Origin: Pseudomonas sp. Irchel s3f7
GTDB lineage: Bacteria; Pseudomonadota; Gammaproteobacteria; Pseudomonadales; Pseudomonadaceae
Length of the DNA stretch: 64,000 bases
NCBI RefSeq assembly: GCF_900187615.1
Contig: NZ_FYDO01000017.1
Coordinates: 62,001 to 126,000, forward strand
Direction: 5' to 3'
The notes below the pieces were generated by a model. The model was not told where the DNA came from, ran no database searches, and saw only the letters and a program-made list of their open reading frames with translations. This document shows, piece after piece, positions 8,397 to 16,270 of this stretch. The stretch's first letter is position 1. Each line of letters starts with the position of its first letter. Both the position numbers and the translations under genes were made by a program.

Positions 8397-9083
8397 TTAA
8401 CGCTGGATTTTGATTTCCGTGCGACGGTTCTGTGCACGACCGTCATCGGTTGAGTTGTCCGCTACCGGCTGGCTTTCACCGGCACCGACAACCGACACGA
8501 AGTTGCTGCGAGGTACGCCTTGCTCGATGAGGTATTCAACCACCGAGTGAGCGCGTTTATCCGACAGTTTCTCGTTGTAGGTGTCGCTGCCCACGCTGTC
8601 CGTATGGCCGGTGACAGTCAATTGAGCAGTCGGAGCTTCGGCTTTCAGGCGAGTGGCTATCTTGTCGAGTACCGCTTTGTCAGACTCGGTCAGTGTGGCC
8701 TTATCAAACTGGAAGTGAACATCGCGAATGACGATGGTTTCTTCCTTGACTACAACCACTTCTTCAACCACTGGTGCAGGTGGGCAACCGTCAGCGTCGA
8801 CCTGTACGCCTTTAGGCGTGCCCGGGCACTTGTCGCGGCTATCCGGCACACCGTCGCCGTCTTCGTCGCCATCACCGTGAACCCAGCAATAAGCCGCTGC
8901 CGTACCGCCGACAAGCAGAGCACCATACCCTGCCCATGCCGAACTTTCGGTCGCACCGAGACCGGCGCCCACGACACCACCAACTGCCGCACAGGTCGGC
9001 CAGTCGGTTTTCTGCAAACCTGCGCAACCAGTCAACAGACTGGTTAGCAGGACCAAGGGTAATGCTGTCCGAACTATGCTCAT
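8397..9083 (-). CDS. OmpA-family lipoprotein with TSP3 repeat (first copy)
   Basis: 228 residues. Signal peptide with lipobox LLTGC, a Gly/Ala-rich hydrophobic stretch (AAVGGVVGAGLGATE), a TSP3 calcium-binding motif (DGDEDGDGVPDSRDKC), a Val/Glu linker (VVEEVVVVKEE), and an OmpA domain with VTGHTDSVGSDTYNEKLSDKR and a terminal NRRTEIKIQR. The protein should sit in the outer membrane and bind peptidoglycan. It probably heads a two-gene unit with the paralogue at 7585-8307, and both carry related leaders. Confidence 0.9.
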   Translation of the reverse strand: MSIVRTALPLVLLTSLLTGCAGLQKTDWPTCAAVGGVVGAGLGATESSAWAGYGALLVGGTAAAYCWVHGDGDEDGDGVPDSRDKCPGTPKGVQVDADGCPPAPVVEEVVVVKEETIVIRDVHFQFDKATLTESDKAVLDKIATRLKAEAPTAQLTVTGHTDSVGSDTYNEKLSDKRAHSVVEYLIEQGVPRSNFVSVVGAGESQPVADNSTDDGRAQNRRTEIKIQR

Positions 9084-9094
9084 CGAGTTTTCTC

Positions 9095-9122
9095 CTGAAG
9101 GATCGGCTTAGAACCGATTCAG
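9095..9122 (-). promoter_or_regulatory. Leader hairpin at the ribosome binding site of the first OmpA gene
   Basis: On the transcript CTGA-ATCGG pairs with CCGAT-TCAG with a small bulge, ending at the AGGAG Shine-Dalgarno. Just outside it lies AGTAAAGACCCG (plus strand 9125-9136), identical to 8350-8361 before the second copy and at almost the same distance from the start codon (42 and 43 nt). Confidence 0.5.
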
Positions 9123-9272
9123 CTAGTAAAGACCCGAGTTTTAAACTCCGCCAGCAATGGACCACGCTGTTTATTCTTGTATTAACGAGAGGTTGGCGCA
9201 TTTGTCGTCAAGCCGCTCTAGGCCCGAACGTTCGAGCAGGCTAGTCTTGACGGATCTGATTGAGGAACTTCG

Positions 9273-9770
9273 ATGATTGCAGGTATTTCTTCACGCACGC
9301 CCCAGCAGGCACTGGCCGCTCTACTTGACCGATATGCCCCCGCGCGCCTGTTGCTGATCGGCGCCAGCGAGTTCCCGGCGCTGGCAGCGTTCAAAGCGGC
9401 CCACCCGGACAGCTGCGTCGCGTTCGCCGCACCGGGGCCATTGCCTGCCGAGCTGGCGGCACGGCGTTTTGACCTGGCCCTGGTGGTCGATTGCCTGGAG
9501 CATCTGCCCAAGCGCGAGGGTCTGAACCTGTTGGGCGGCATCCGCAACCTCAACGCCAGTCGCATAGCGGTATTGGCGGACCTGACGGCCTGCGGCTGGC
9601 AGGAAACGGACTTTTTCTCCCTGGCGCTGCAAGCCAGCGAGCGCTTTGCCCGTGACGAACAGGTATTGACCCTGTTCACCTACGATCTGCTTGAATACAA
9701 ACAAGTGCCCGACTGGCTCAATTCACGCTTTTGGGCCAATCCGGAAAACTTCGGGAAATACTGGTGGTAA
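9273..9770 (+). CDS. Conserved hypothetical protein, DUF6231-like
   Basis: 165 residues, preceded by GAGGAACTTCG. The N-terminal half has a Rossmann-like pattern (ARLLLIGASEFPAL, then LALVVDCLEHLPKREG) reminiscent of a degenerate methyltransferase fold, but no clear cofactor loop. I recall this as the Pseudomonas family DUF6231. It is followed after 4 nt by the YchJ-like gene, so the two are probably one transcript. No function can be assigned. Confidence 0.6.
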   Translation: MIAGISSRTPQQALAALLDRYAPARLLLIGASEFPALAAFKAAHPDSCVAFAAPGPLPAELAARRFDLALVVDCLEHLPKREGLNLLGGIRNLNASRIAVLADLTACGWQETDFFSLALQASERFARDEQVLTLFTYDLLEYKQVPDWLNSRFWANPENFGKYWW

Positions 9771-9774
9771 TGCA

Positions 9775-10251
9775 ATGAGTACATCCATTTGTCCCTGCGG
9801 CAGCGGCACCCTGCTCGACGCCTGTTGCGGTCATTATCATACCGGTCACCCTGCCCCCGGCGCCGAAGCCTTGATGCGTTCGCGTTACAGCGCCTATGTG
9901 CTGGGCTTGATCGATTATCTGGTGGCCACGACCTTGCCGGCGCAACAGGCAGGCCTTGATCGTCAGGCAATCAGTGACTGGAGCGCCCAAAGCACCTGGC
10001 TGGGGCTTGAAGTGGAAAGTTCGGAAGTCCTGGGCGGCCAGCCCGAACATGCCTTCGTGACGTTCACCGCGCGCTGGCATGACAGTCATGGCGAGCACAG
10101 CCACCGCGAGCGCTCCTCGTTCGTGCAGAACACCGGGCGCTGGTATTTCATCGACCCCACTGTGCCGCTCAAAACCGGGCGCAATGATGCCTGTCCATGT
10201 GACAGCGGACAGAAGTTCAAGAAGTGCTGTGCAGGTTACTTCGGCGCATGA
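9775..10251 (+). CDS. YchJ family protein with two SEC-C motifs
   Basis: 158 residues from the ATG at 9775, 4 nt after the preceding gene. Both ends carry SEC-C-type zinc-binding motifs: CPCGSGTLLDACCGHYH at the N-terminus and CPCDSGQKFKKCCAG at the C-terminus. The middle (RSRYSAYVLGLIDYL to RWYFIDP) is the NTF2-like YchJ domain. Cytoplasmic; the SEC-C motif in SecA binds zinc and helps contact SecB and ribosomes, but the YchJ role is unknown. A second SEC-C protein lies two genes downstream. Confidence 0.85.
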   Translation: MSTSICPCGSGTLLDACCGHYHTGHPAPGAEALMRSRYSAYVLGLIDYLVATTLPAQQAGLDRQAISDWSAQSTWLGLEVESSEVLGGQPEHAFVTFTARWHDSHGEHSHRERSSFVQNTGRWYFIDPTVPLKTGRNDACPCDSGQKFKKCCAGYFGA

Positions 10252-10290
10252 GATGAAGGGACTAGACTGGCCTTAAGGGAGAACCTCGAC

Positions 10291-10776
10291 ATGACCAGTC
10301 ACAGACGTTTCTTGCAGACCTTCACGCTGTTTTTGTTCCTCGGGCTCGGGGGCTGTGCGTCCTGGTTCAGCAGCGACGAGCCGGATCCCGAGGTCCACCT
10401 GGTAAAAGTCGAAGTCGTGCGGGCCAGGCTGCTTGATCAGAAATTCATCCTGCACTTTCGCGTCGACAACCCCAACGACAGCGACCTGACGGTGCGCGGC
10501 CTGGAATATCGCATTCACCTGGCGGACATCTTGCTGGCCGAAGGCGAGCATGAACAGTGGTTTACGGTCCGCCCCAAACACAGCGTCTACTTCAAGGTGC
10601 CAATCCGCACCAACCTGTGGCCCAGGGTCAAGGATCTGGTCAAACAACTCAAAAACCCCAAGCAAGGCATCCCCTATCGTCTGGAAGGTGAAATGGAAAC
10701 CGGTTTATTCATCGCCCACTACGTGCACCTGACGCGTAATGGCGTGATAATCCCCGCCGATTTAATTCCGGAGTAA
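10291..10776 (+). CDS. LEA14-like (WHy domain) lipoprotein
   Basis: 161 residues. A signal peptide ends in a lipobox (LGLGGC) near residue 22. The rest is a single LEA14/WHy-type beta domain: VEVVRARLLDQKFILHFRVDNPNDSDLTVRGLEY contains the typical NPND turn. These proteins bind the outer periplasm side of the envelope and are linked to desiccation or stress tolerance in some organisms. It sits 5 nt before the His-rich SEC-C gene, suggesting co-transcription. Confidence 0.8.
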   Translation: MTSHRRFLQTFTLFLFLGLGGCASWFSSDEPDPEVHLVKVEVVRARLLDQKFILHFRVDNPNDSDLTVRGLEYRIHLADILLAEGEHEQWFTVRPKHSVYFKVPIRTNLWPRVKDLVKQLKNPKQGIPYRLEGEMETGLFIAHYVHLTRNGVIIPADLIPE

Positions 10777-10781
10777 CCCCG

Positions 10782-10994
10782 ATGACCCAGCAACCCCACG
10801 TCCATGGCCCTGACTGCAACCACGATCATGACCATCACCAGCATGATCATGATCACGACCATGGCCATGTCCACGGTCCGAACTGCGGCCATGCCCACCA
10901 GGAGCCGGTGCGCAACGCCCTGAAAGACGTCGGCCGCAACGACCCTTGCCCATGCGGCAACGGCAAGAAATTCAAGAAGTGCCACGGCGCTTGA
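10782..10994 (+). CDS. Small His-rich protein with C-terminal SEC-C motif
   Basis: 70 residues. The first half is a run of His/Asp pairs with HGPDCNHDHDHHQHD and HVHGPNCGHAH, able to bind several divalent metals. The second half is a SEC-C motif, NDPCPCGNGKKFKKCHG, which binds one zinc. No signal peptide. It is the last gene of a probable unit with YchJ and the LEA14-like lipoprotein, and a GTAGGAGCGAG palindrome follows it. A metal store or chaperone is an inference. Confidence 0.8.
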   Translation: MTQQPHVHGPDCNHDHDHHQHDHDHDHGHVHGPNCGHAHQEPVRNALKDVGRNDPCPCGNGKKFKKCHGA

Positions 10995-11004
10995 TGCCGT
11001 CCCT

Positions 11005-11030
11005 GTAGGAGCGAGCTTGCTCGCTCCTAC
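11005..11030. repeat. REP-type palindrome
   Basis: GTAGGAGCGAG-CTTG-CTCGCTCCTAC, a perfect 11-bp stem, between the convergent SEC-C gene and the isochorismatase-like gene. It could also end transcription from either side. Confidence 0.8.
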
Positions 11031-11036
11031 AAGTGC

Positions 11037-11594
11037 TTAGTCGGCTGACAGGATCTGCACGCTGCTTGCAACCGTTGCGTATTCGCCATGCAGATTGCCA
11101 AGCGACATCGCATGCACCTCCTCGGCTGAATGGGCATGGCCATAGAAGTCAGCCTTGTCGAAGGTAAAGCACGCATCCTCCACCACCCACGCATCAAACC
11201 CCAGATTTCCAGCCGAGCGCGCCGTGGACTCCACCGAGTTGTGCGTCGCGACGCCGACGATCACCAATTGCCCGATCCCCGCTTCGCGCAACCCTGACGC
11301 CAGCTCAGTTGAACAAAACGCATCCGGCACCTGTTTCTGGATCAATCGCTCACCTGCACCCGGCTGAAAACGCTCCTGAAACTCCACTCCCGATTGCTGC
11401 GGCCAGAACACCGAATCCTCTGACCGGGACAGGTGTTGCACATGGATCACCGGCCGACCGGTGCGTCGCCAATGGCTCAGCAACTCCAGCATGCGCTCTT
11501 CAGCCTGGGGATTATTCCTGCGACCGAGTCTGGGGTGAAGGATGCCTTTCTGTTGATCGATGATGATCAGTGCTGCGTTTGTCTTGAGCTCCAT
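11037..11594 (-). CDS. Isochorismatase-fold hydrolase with Ser at the Cys position
   Basis: 185 residues, full length for the cysteine hydrolase (isochorismatase) superfamily. Asp13 (LIIIDQQKG) and Lys87 (LIQKQVPDAF) are at the places of the catalytic Asp and Lys, but the motif that normally reads G-V-x-T-x-x-C-V-x-x-T has Ser120 (GVATHNSVESTA) instead of the nucleophilic Cys. The cis-peptide Val-Ala-Thr is kept. It could hydrolyse a different bond, or have lost hydrolase activity. Cytoplasmic; stands alone. Confidence 0.85.
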   Translation of the reverse strand: MELKTNAALIIIDQQKGILHPRLGRRNNPQAEERMLELLSHWRRTGRPVIHVQHLSRSEDSVFWPQQSGVEFQERFQPGAGERLIQKQVPDAFCSTELASGLREAGIGQLVIVGVATHNSVESTARSAGNLGFDAWVVEDACFTFDKADFYGHAHSAEEVHAMSLGNLHGEYATVASSVQILSAD

Positions 11595-11671
11595 GCCGAC
11601 TGTTCTCCAGGATATTGTGCCTGCTGCACTTCAGCATCACCGGTTACAGGCTGGCAAGTCACTTGAGAATC

Positions 11672-11739
11672 AAAAGATCGCAGCCTTCGGCAGCGCCTAC
11701 GCGAGATCGGCGTATCACTGCCGAAGGCTGCGATCTTTG
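11672..11739. repeat. REP pair, inverted
   Basis: AAAGATCGCAGCCTTCGGC and its inverted copy GCCGAAGGCTGCGATCTTT with about 30 nt between, in the divergent gap between the isochorismatase-like and penicillin-acylase-like genes. Confidence 0.85.
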
Positions 11740-11837
11740 ACAAATCCAGAAATAACCTCTTGCCCCGCTTGCGCGGCCATCGCCTGCTCACTAACGTAGC
11801 GGCTTTATTGCGCCACCACCCCCGCAGGAGCTTTGCC

Positions 11838-14288
11838 ATGGCCTCGCCAGCCCTTACTCATTTTCTACCCCAGTTCGGCGTTGCCGCAGCAGTGGCCGGC
11901 GTTTTGAGCCTGACCGGTTGTCAGACTTTCAACGCCCAGGACACCCTCCCGCCGACCTCTGGCATGCAGCCGCTCAAGGGTCTGGCGCAAAACGTTTCCG
12001 TGCGACGCAATGCCATGGGCATGCCGCTGATCGAAAGCAACAGTTTCCACGACGCACTGTTCGCCCTCGGTTATGTGCACGCCAGCGACCGCATCACGCA
12101 AATGGCCACCCTGCGCCTGCTTGCTCAGGGCCGCCTCTCCGAAATGCACGGCGCGGAACTGCTGGATGCCGACCGCTACATGCGCGCCGTCAACCTGAAG
12201 AAAAATGCCGGTGAGTTGTACAAAGCGTCTTCGCCGCGGCTCAAGCGCTTCTTTGAAGTCTATGCGCGCGGGGTCAATGCTTACCTGTTCCGCTACCGCG
12301 ACAAGTTGCCGGCAGACCTTGCCGCCACCGGTTACAAGCCTGAATACTGGCAGCCGGAAGACTCGGCGCTGATTTTCTGCCTGCTGAACTTCAGTCAGTC
12401 GGCCAACTTGCCGGAAGAAATCTCCTCGTTGGTGCTGGCGCAAACGGTGACCACCGACAAACTCGCGTGGCTGTCGCCGTCCGCGCCCGACGAAAAACTG
12501 CCTGCGGCCGAAAGCGAAAAGCTGCAAGGCCTCAAGCTCAACGGACAAATCCCGGGGCTGGCGCAAATCAGCAAGGCCACCGCACAACTGTCTGACCTGA
12601 ACCTGCTGGGCGCCACTTCGTCGAACAACTGGGCCATCGCCCCACAACGCAGCCGCAGCGGTAAAAGCCTGCTGGCCAGCGACAGCCACGGCCCGCTGGG
12701 CGTCCCGTCATTGTTCAGTTACGTGCAGATCCGCGCGCCGAAGTATCAGGCATCCGGTGTGACCATCGCCGGCTTGCCGATGGTACTGGGTGGTTTCAAC
12801 GGCAAAGTGGCGTGGAGCATGACGTCCGTCATGGGTGACAACCAGGATCTGTTCCTGGAGAAAATCAAACGCCAGGGCAACGCCATCACCTACGAAAACG
12901 CCGGCAAGTGGCAGCCAGTGATCGTGCGCAACGAGACCTATTTCGTCAAAGGCCAGCGACCGATTCGCGAAGCGGTCTACGAAACCCGCCATGGTCCGCT
13001 GCTCAACAGCGCCCAAGGCACCACGCTGGCCAATGGTTTTGGCCTGGCCTTGCAGACGCCAAGCTTCACCGATGACAAAACCCTGGATGCGTTCTTCGAC
13101 CTGACCCGCGCCCAGAGCGTCGAGAAAGCCTCGGACGCCAGTCGCGAAATCCGCGCCATCGCGTTGAATCTGGTGTTTGCCGATGCCAGCAACATTGGCT
13201 GGCAAGTCACCGGCCGCTACCCGAACCGGCGCGAAGGCGAAGGCCTGCTGCCCTCGCCGGGTTGGGAAGGTCGTTACGACTGGGACGGTTATGCCGACCC
13301 GATGCTGCACCCCTACGACCAGGACCCGGCCCAAGGCTGGCTCGGCACCGCCAACCAGCGGGTTATCCCCCATGGTTACGGCATGCAACTGTCCAACTCA
13401 TGGTCGGCACCGGAACGTGGCGAGCGCTTGGCTGAACTGGCCGGCGCAGGCAAACACGACAGCCGCAGCATGATCGCCATGCAGTACGACCAGACCACCA
13501 CCTTCGCCGCCAAACTGAAGAAAATGTTCGAGGCGCCGGGCATGTCCCAGCCACTCAAGCAAGCCATCGACGCGCTGCCGGTGGCCGATCGCGCCAAGGC
13601 ACACGAAGCCTTCAGCCGCTTGATGGCCTTCGACGGCAAACTGGGCCCGGCGTCCACCGACGCGGCGATCTACCAGCTGTTCCTGCAAGAAAGCACCCGG
13701 CAGATTTTCCTCGATGAACTGGGCCCGGAAAGCAGCCCGGCGTGGAAAGCCTTTGTCGCAGATGGCAAGTTGTCCTACGCGGCGCAAGCGGATCACCTGC
13801 TGGGCCGCGAAGACAGCCCGTTCTGGGATGACGCACGCACCGCGCAGAAAGAAGACAAACCGGCGATCCTCGCGCGCAGCCTTGCGGCAGCGATCAGCGC
13901 GGGCGACAGCCAGTTGGGCGGTAATCACAAGGCCTGGCAGTGGGGCAAACTGCATCGCTATGAATGGAAGAACGCCGGCGGCCAGACCGTGCGTGGCCCT
14001 GCTCCGGCGGGCGGCGATCACACCACCCTCAACACCGCCGCGTTCGCCTGGGGCCAGGACTTCAATACCACGCTGGCACCGGCCATGCGCCTGATCGTCG
14101 ACTTCGGCCAGTCCGAACCACTGATGGCCCAGAACGGCACCGGCCAGTCTGGCAATCCGGTCAGCCCGAACTACCTCAACAGCGTCGATCCGTGGCTCAA
14201 GGGCCAGTACATGAGCCTGCCGATGCAGCCGCAAAACTTCGACAATGCCTATGGCAAGTCGCGGTTGACCCTTACCCCCGGGAAATAA
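11838..14288 (+). CDS. Penicillin acylase family lipoprotein
   Basis: 816 residues from the ATG at 11838 (preceded by GCAGGAG); a possible start 26 codons earlier lacks support. The signal peptide ends in a lipobox (LSLTGC). The family is an Ntn-hydrolase precursor that cuts itself; the new N-terminal nucleophile of the beta chain should be Ser262 in TSSNNWAIAP. Other family regions include the alpha-chain segment ALFALGYVHASDRITQM and GNHKAWQWGKLHRYEW near the end. In Pseudomonas, related enzymes hydrolyse acyl-homoserine lactones or other amides; the substrate here is unknown. Location: periplasm, lipid-anchored. Confidence 0.9.
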   Translation: MASPALTHFLPQFGVAAAVAGVLSLTGCQTFNAQDTLPPTSGMQPLKGLAQNVSVRRNAMGMPLIESNSFHDALFALGYVHASDRITQMATLRLLAQGRLSEMHGAELLDADRYMRAVNLKKNAGELYKASSPRLKRFFEVYARGVNAYLFRYRDKLPADLAATGYKPEYWQPEDSALIFCLLNFSQSANLPEEISSLVLAQTVTTDKLAWLSPSAPDEKLPAAESEKLQGLKLNGQIPGLAQISKATAQLSDLNLLGATSSNNWAIAPQRSRSGKSLLASDSHGPLGVPSLFSYVQIRAPKYQASGVTIAGLPMVLGGFNGKVAWSMTSVMGDNQDLFLEKIKRQGNAITYENAGKWQPVIVRNETYFVKGQRPIREAVYETRHGPLLNSAQGTTLANGFGLALQTPSFTDDKTLDAFFDLTRAQSVEKASDASREIRAIALNLVFADASNIGWQVTGRYPNRREGEGLLPSPGWEGRYDWDGYADPMLHPYDQDPAQGWLGTANQRVIPHGYGMQLSNSWSAPERGERLAELAGAGKHDSRSMIAMQYDQTTTFAAKLKKMFEAPGMSQPLKQAIDALPVADRAKAHEAFSRLMAFDGKLGPASTDAAIYQLFLQESTRQIFLDELGPESSPAWKAFVADGKLSYAAQADHLLGREDSPFWDDARTAQKEDKPAILARSLAAAISAGDSQLGGNHKAWQWGKLHRYEWKNAGGQTVRGPAPAGGDHTTLNTAAFAWGQDFNTTLAPAMRLIVDFGQSEPLMAQNGTGQSGNPVSPNYLNSVDPWLKGQYMSLPMQPQNFDNAYGKSRLTLTPGK

Positions 14289-14300
14289 CCTCCGCCCTTA

Positions 14301-14330
14301 GTGGGAGCGAGCCTGCTCGCTCCTACAGGG
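14301..14330. repeat. REP-type palindrome
   Basis: GTGGGAGCGAGCCTGCTCGC followed by TCCTAC, 12 nt after the penicillin-acylase-family gene. Confidence 0.8.
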
Positions 14331-14337
14331 GACGGTG

Positions 14338-14436
14338 ATGGGTCCCGAAGATGTGTACTGCCCCATCGGGGATTTCTACATCGACCCGCGGCGACCGGTC
14401 GAACGCTCGGTGATCACCCGGTTTCACCGCTGGTAG
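14338..14436 (+). pseudogene. Remnant of ligase-associated DNA exonuclease N-terminus
   Basis: An ATG-to-TAG frame of 32 codons contains YCPIGDFYIDPRRPVERSV followed by ITRFH. This resembles the N-terminus of the metallo-beta-lactamase-fold exonuclease linked to DNA ligase in Pseudomonas (YCPxGDFxIDPWRPVERAVITHAHSDH, from memory). The metal-binding HxHxDH that should follow is lost: the frame reads RFHRW and stops. No further coding remains are clear downstream. It is best read as a relic. Confidence 0.6.
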
Positions 14437-14702
14437 AGGGTTACAGCGGGTTCGACCTGCAGGATCTGCTCGGATAAGCCTTTGGCCCACTTCGGATTCG
14501 ATTCTTTTCGTGCCAATCCGGTGCGGCCATTTCCTTGCGCCCGTTTTCGTGCATAAATCGTGCTCCGGCCGTTCGTCGCGCACCTTTTAAAACGCTCGTT
14601 CGCCACTCTGGTTCGGAAATTGCTACTTTCTTAAGGTCTTACGCGTTCCAGTAACAATAATTCTGCGCCACAAGCGCTCATATTGGTTTTAGGGATTGAA
14701 TA
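14437..14702 (+). promoter_or_regulatory. Upstream region of the aot operon
   Basis: About 265 nt that include the aotJ leader. The start codon of aotJ is preceded by AGGGATTGAATA. No convincing ArgR box or sigma70 promoter could be marked by eye. The left part may be the decayed end of the exonuclease relic. Confidence 0.35.
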
Positions 14703-15485
14703 ATGAAAAAAGCATTGCTGACCCTTTCTGCACTGGCGTTGTGCGTGGCTGGTGGCTCCGCCATGGCGAAGGAGTACAAAGAATTGCGTTTCGGCGTTGA
14801 CCCTTCCTACGCACCGTTCGAGTCGAAAGCGGCCGACGGCAACCTGGTGGGCTTCGACATCGATCTGGGGAACGCAATCTGCGCCGAGCTGAAGGTCAAG
14901 TGCAAATGGGTCGAAAGCGATTTCGACGGCATGATTCCAGGCCTCAAAGCCAATAAATTCGACGGCGTTATCTCGTCGATGACCGTGACCCCGGCCCGCG
15001 AAAAAGTCATCGACTTCTCCAGCGAGCTGTTCTCCGGTCCAACCGCTTACGTGTCCAAGAAAGGCTCCGGCATCACCGCCGACGTCGCGTCGCTCAAGGG
15101 TAAAACCGTAGGCTACGAACAAGGCACCATCCAGGAAGCCTACGCCAAAGCCGTGCTCGACAAGGCGGGCGTGAAAACCCAGGCCTATCAGAACCAGGAC
15201 CAGGTGTATTCCGACCTGACTTCCGGCCGTCTCGACGCCGGGATCCAGGACATGCTGCAAGCTGAACTGGGCTTCCTGAAGTCGCCAAATGGCGCCGGTT
15301 ACGATATCAGCGAGCCTGTCGACAGCGAACTGCTGCCAGCCAAAACTGCGATCGGTATTAAGAAAGGTAACACCGAGCTGAAAGCACTTTTGGATAAAGG
15401 TATCAAAGCGTTACATGATGACGGCACCTACGCCACCATTCAGAAGAAACACTTTGGCGATCTGAATCTGTACAGCGGCAAGTAA
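14703..15485 (+). CDS. aotJ: Arginine/ornithine ABC transporter, periplasmic binding protein
   Basis: 260 residues, the standard length of the HisJ/ArgT class. Signal peptide MKKALLTLSALALCVAGGSAM. The mature protein starts with ELRFGVDPSYAPFESK and contains GFDIDLGNAICAEL and TPAREKVIDFS, the family signatures for binding basic amino acids. It is the first gene of a five-gene operon ordered as aotJQMOP of P. aeruginosa, where the system imports arginine and ornithine. A terminator-like hairpin follows it, which would favour high expression of the binding protein over the permease. Confidence 0.88.
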   Translation: MKKALLTLSALALCVAGGSAMAKEYKELRFGVDPSYAPFESKAADGNLVGFDIDLGNAICAELKVKCKWVESDFDGMIPGLKANKFDGVISSMTVTPAREKVIDFSSELFSGPTAYVSKKGSGITADVASLKGKTVGYEQGTIQEAYAKAVLDKAGVKTQAYQNQDQVYSDLTSGRLDAGIQDMLQAELGFLKSPNGAGYDISEPVDSELLPAKTAIGIKKGNTELKALLDKGIKALHDDGTYATIQKKHFGDLNLYSGK

Positions 15486-15491
15486 TGCCCG

Positions 15492-15520
15492 GCGCCCATC
15501 TCGCGATGGGCGCTTTTTTT
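15492..15520 (+). terminator. Terminator-like hairpin between aotJ and aotQ
   Basis: GCGCCCATC-TCGC-GATGGGCGC followed by seven T. Its position inside the operon suggests partial termination, giving more binding-protein mRNA. Confidence 0.8.
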
Positions 15521-15541
15521 ATCCGATCAGGTTGCTGATTT

Positions 15542-16270
15542 ATGTTCGAAAACCTCTTACAAAATCTGGGGCTCTCCGCCTTCAGCCTCAAGGGCTTCGG
15601 TCCGCTGTTGCTGGAAGGCACCTGGATGACGATCAAATTATCGGCGATGTCGCTGCTGGTGGCCGTGTTGCTCGGCCTGCTCGGCGCCAGTGCCAAACTG
15701 TCAAAAGTCAAACTGCTGCGCCTGGTTGCCCAGTGCTACACCACGTTGATTCGCGGCGTGCCCGATCTGGTGCTGATGCTGCTGATCTTCTACAGCCTGC
15801 AAACCTGGCTGACGTCGTTCACTGACTACATGGAATGGGAATACATCGAAATCAACCCGTTCAGTGCCGGGGTCATCACCCTGGGCTTTATCTACGGCGC
15901 CTACTTCACCGAAACGTTCCGCGGTGCGATCCTCGCCGTCCCGCGGGGCCAGGTCGAAGCTGCCACGGCCTATGGCCTCAAGCGCGGTCAGCGTTTCTGG
16001 ATCGTGGTGTTTCCGCAAATGATGCGTTTCGCCCTGCCGGGCATCGGCAATAACTGGATGGTGATGCTCAAGGCCACGGCGCTGGTCTCGATCATCGGCC
16101 TGGCCGATCTGGTCAAAGCCGCCCAGGACGCCGGTAAAAGCACTTACCAGCTGTTTTATTTCCTGGTGCTTGCCGCAGTGATCTATCTGCTGATCACCAG
16201 CGCCTCGAACTTCATCCTGCGCTGGCTCGAACGTCGCTACTCCGCCGGAACCCGGGAGGCCGTACGATGA
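15542..16270 (+). CDS. aotQ: Arginine/ornithine ABC transporter permease AotQ
   Basis: 242 residues, with about five membrane helices (for example MSLLVAVLLGLLGAS and LVLMLLIFYSLQTWL). The conserved permease EAA loop is present as EAATAYGLKRGQRFWIVVFP, the contact site for the ATPase. It belongs to the HisQ subfamily of amino-acid permeases. Its stop overlaps the start of aotM by 4 nt (16267-16270), indicating coupled translation. Confidence 0.88.
   Translation: MFENLLQNLGLSAFSLKGFGPLLLEGTWMTIKLSAMSLLVAVLLGLLGASAKLSKVKLLRLVAQCYTTLIRGVPDLVLMLLIFYSLQTWLTSFTDYMEWEYIEINPFSAGVITLGFIYGAYFTETFRGAILAVPRGQVEAATAYGLKRGQRFWIVVFPQMMRFALPGIGNNWMVMLKATALVSIIGLADLVKAAQDAGKSTYQLFYFLVLAAVIYLLITSASNFILRWLERRYSAGTREAVR

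Noticed and set aside
10782..10994. His-rich repeat as a simple-sequence artefact
   Set aside because: Reads in frame with a complete SEC-C motif, has a start 5 nt after the previous gene, and codon use varies along the run.
14550..14640. Possible ArgR box before aotJ (CGTCGC ... TTCGCC)
   Set aside because: Half-sites are mismatched and their spacing does not fit the TGTCGC-N8-AA pattern I remember.
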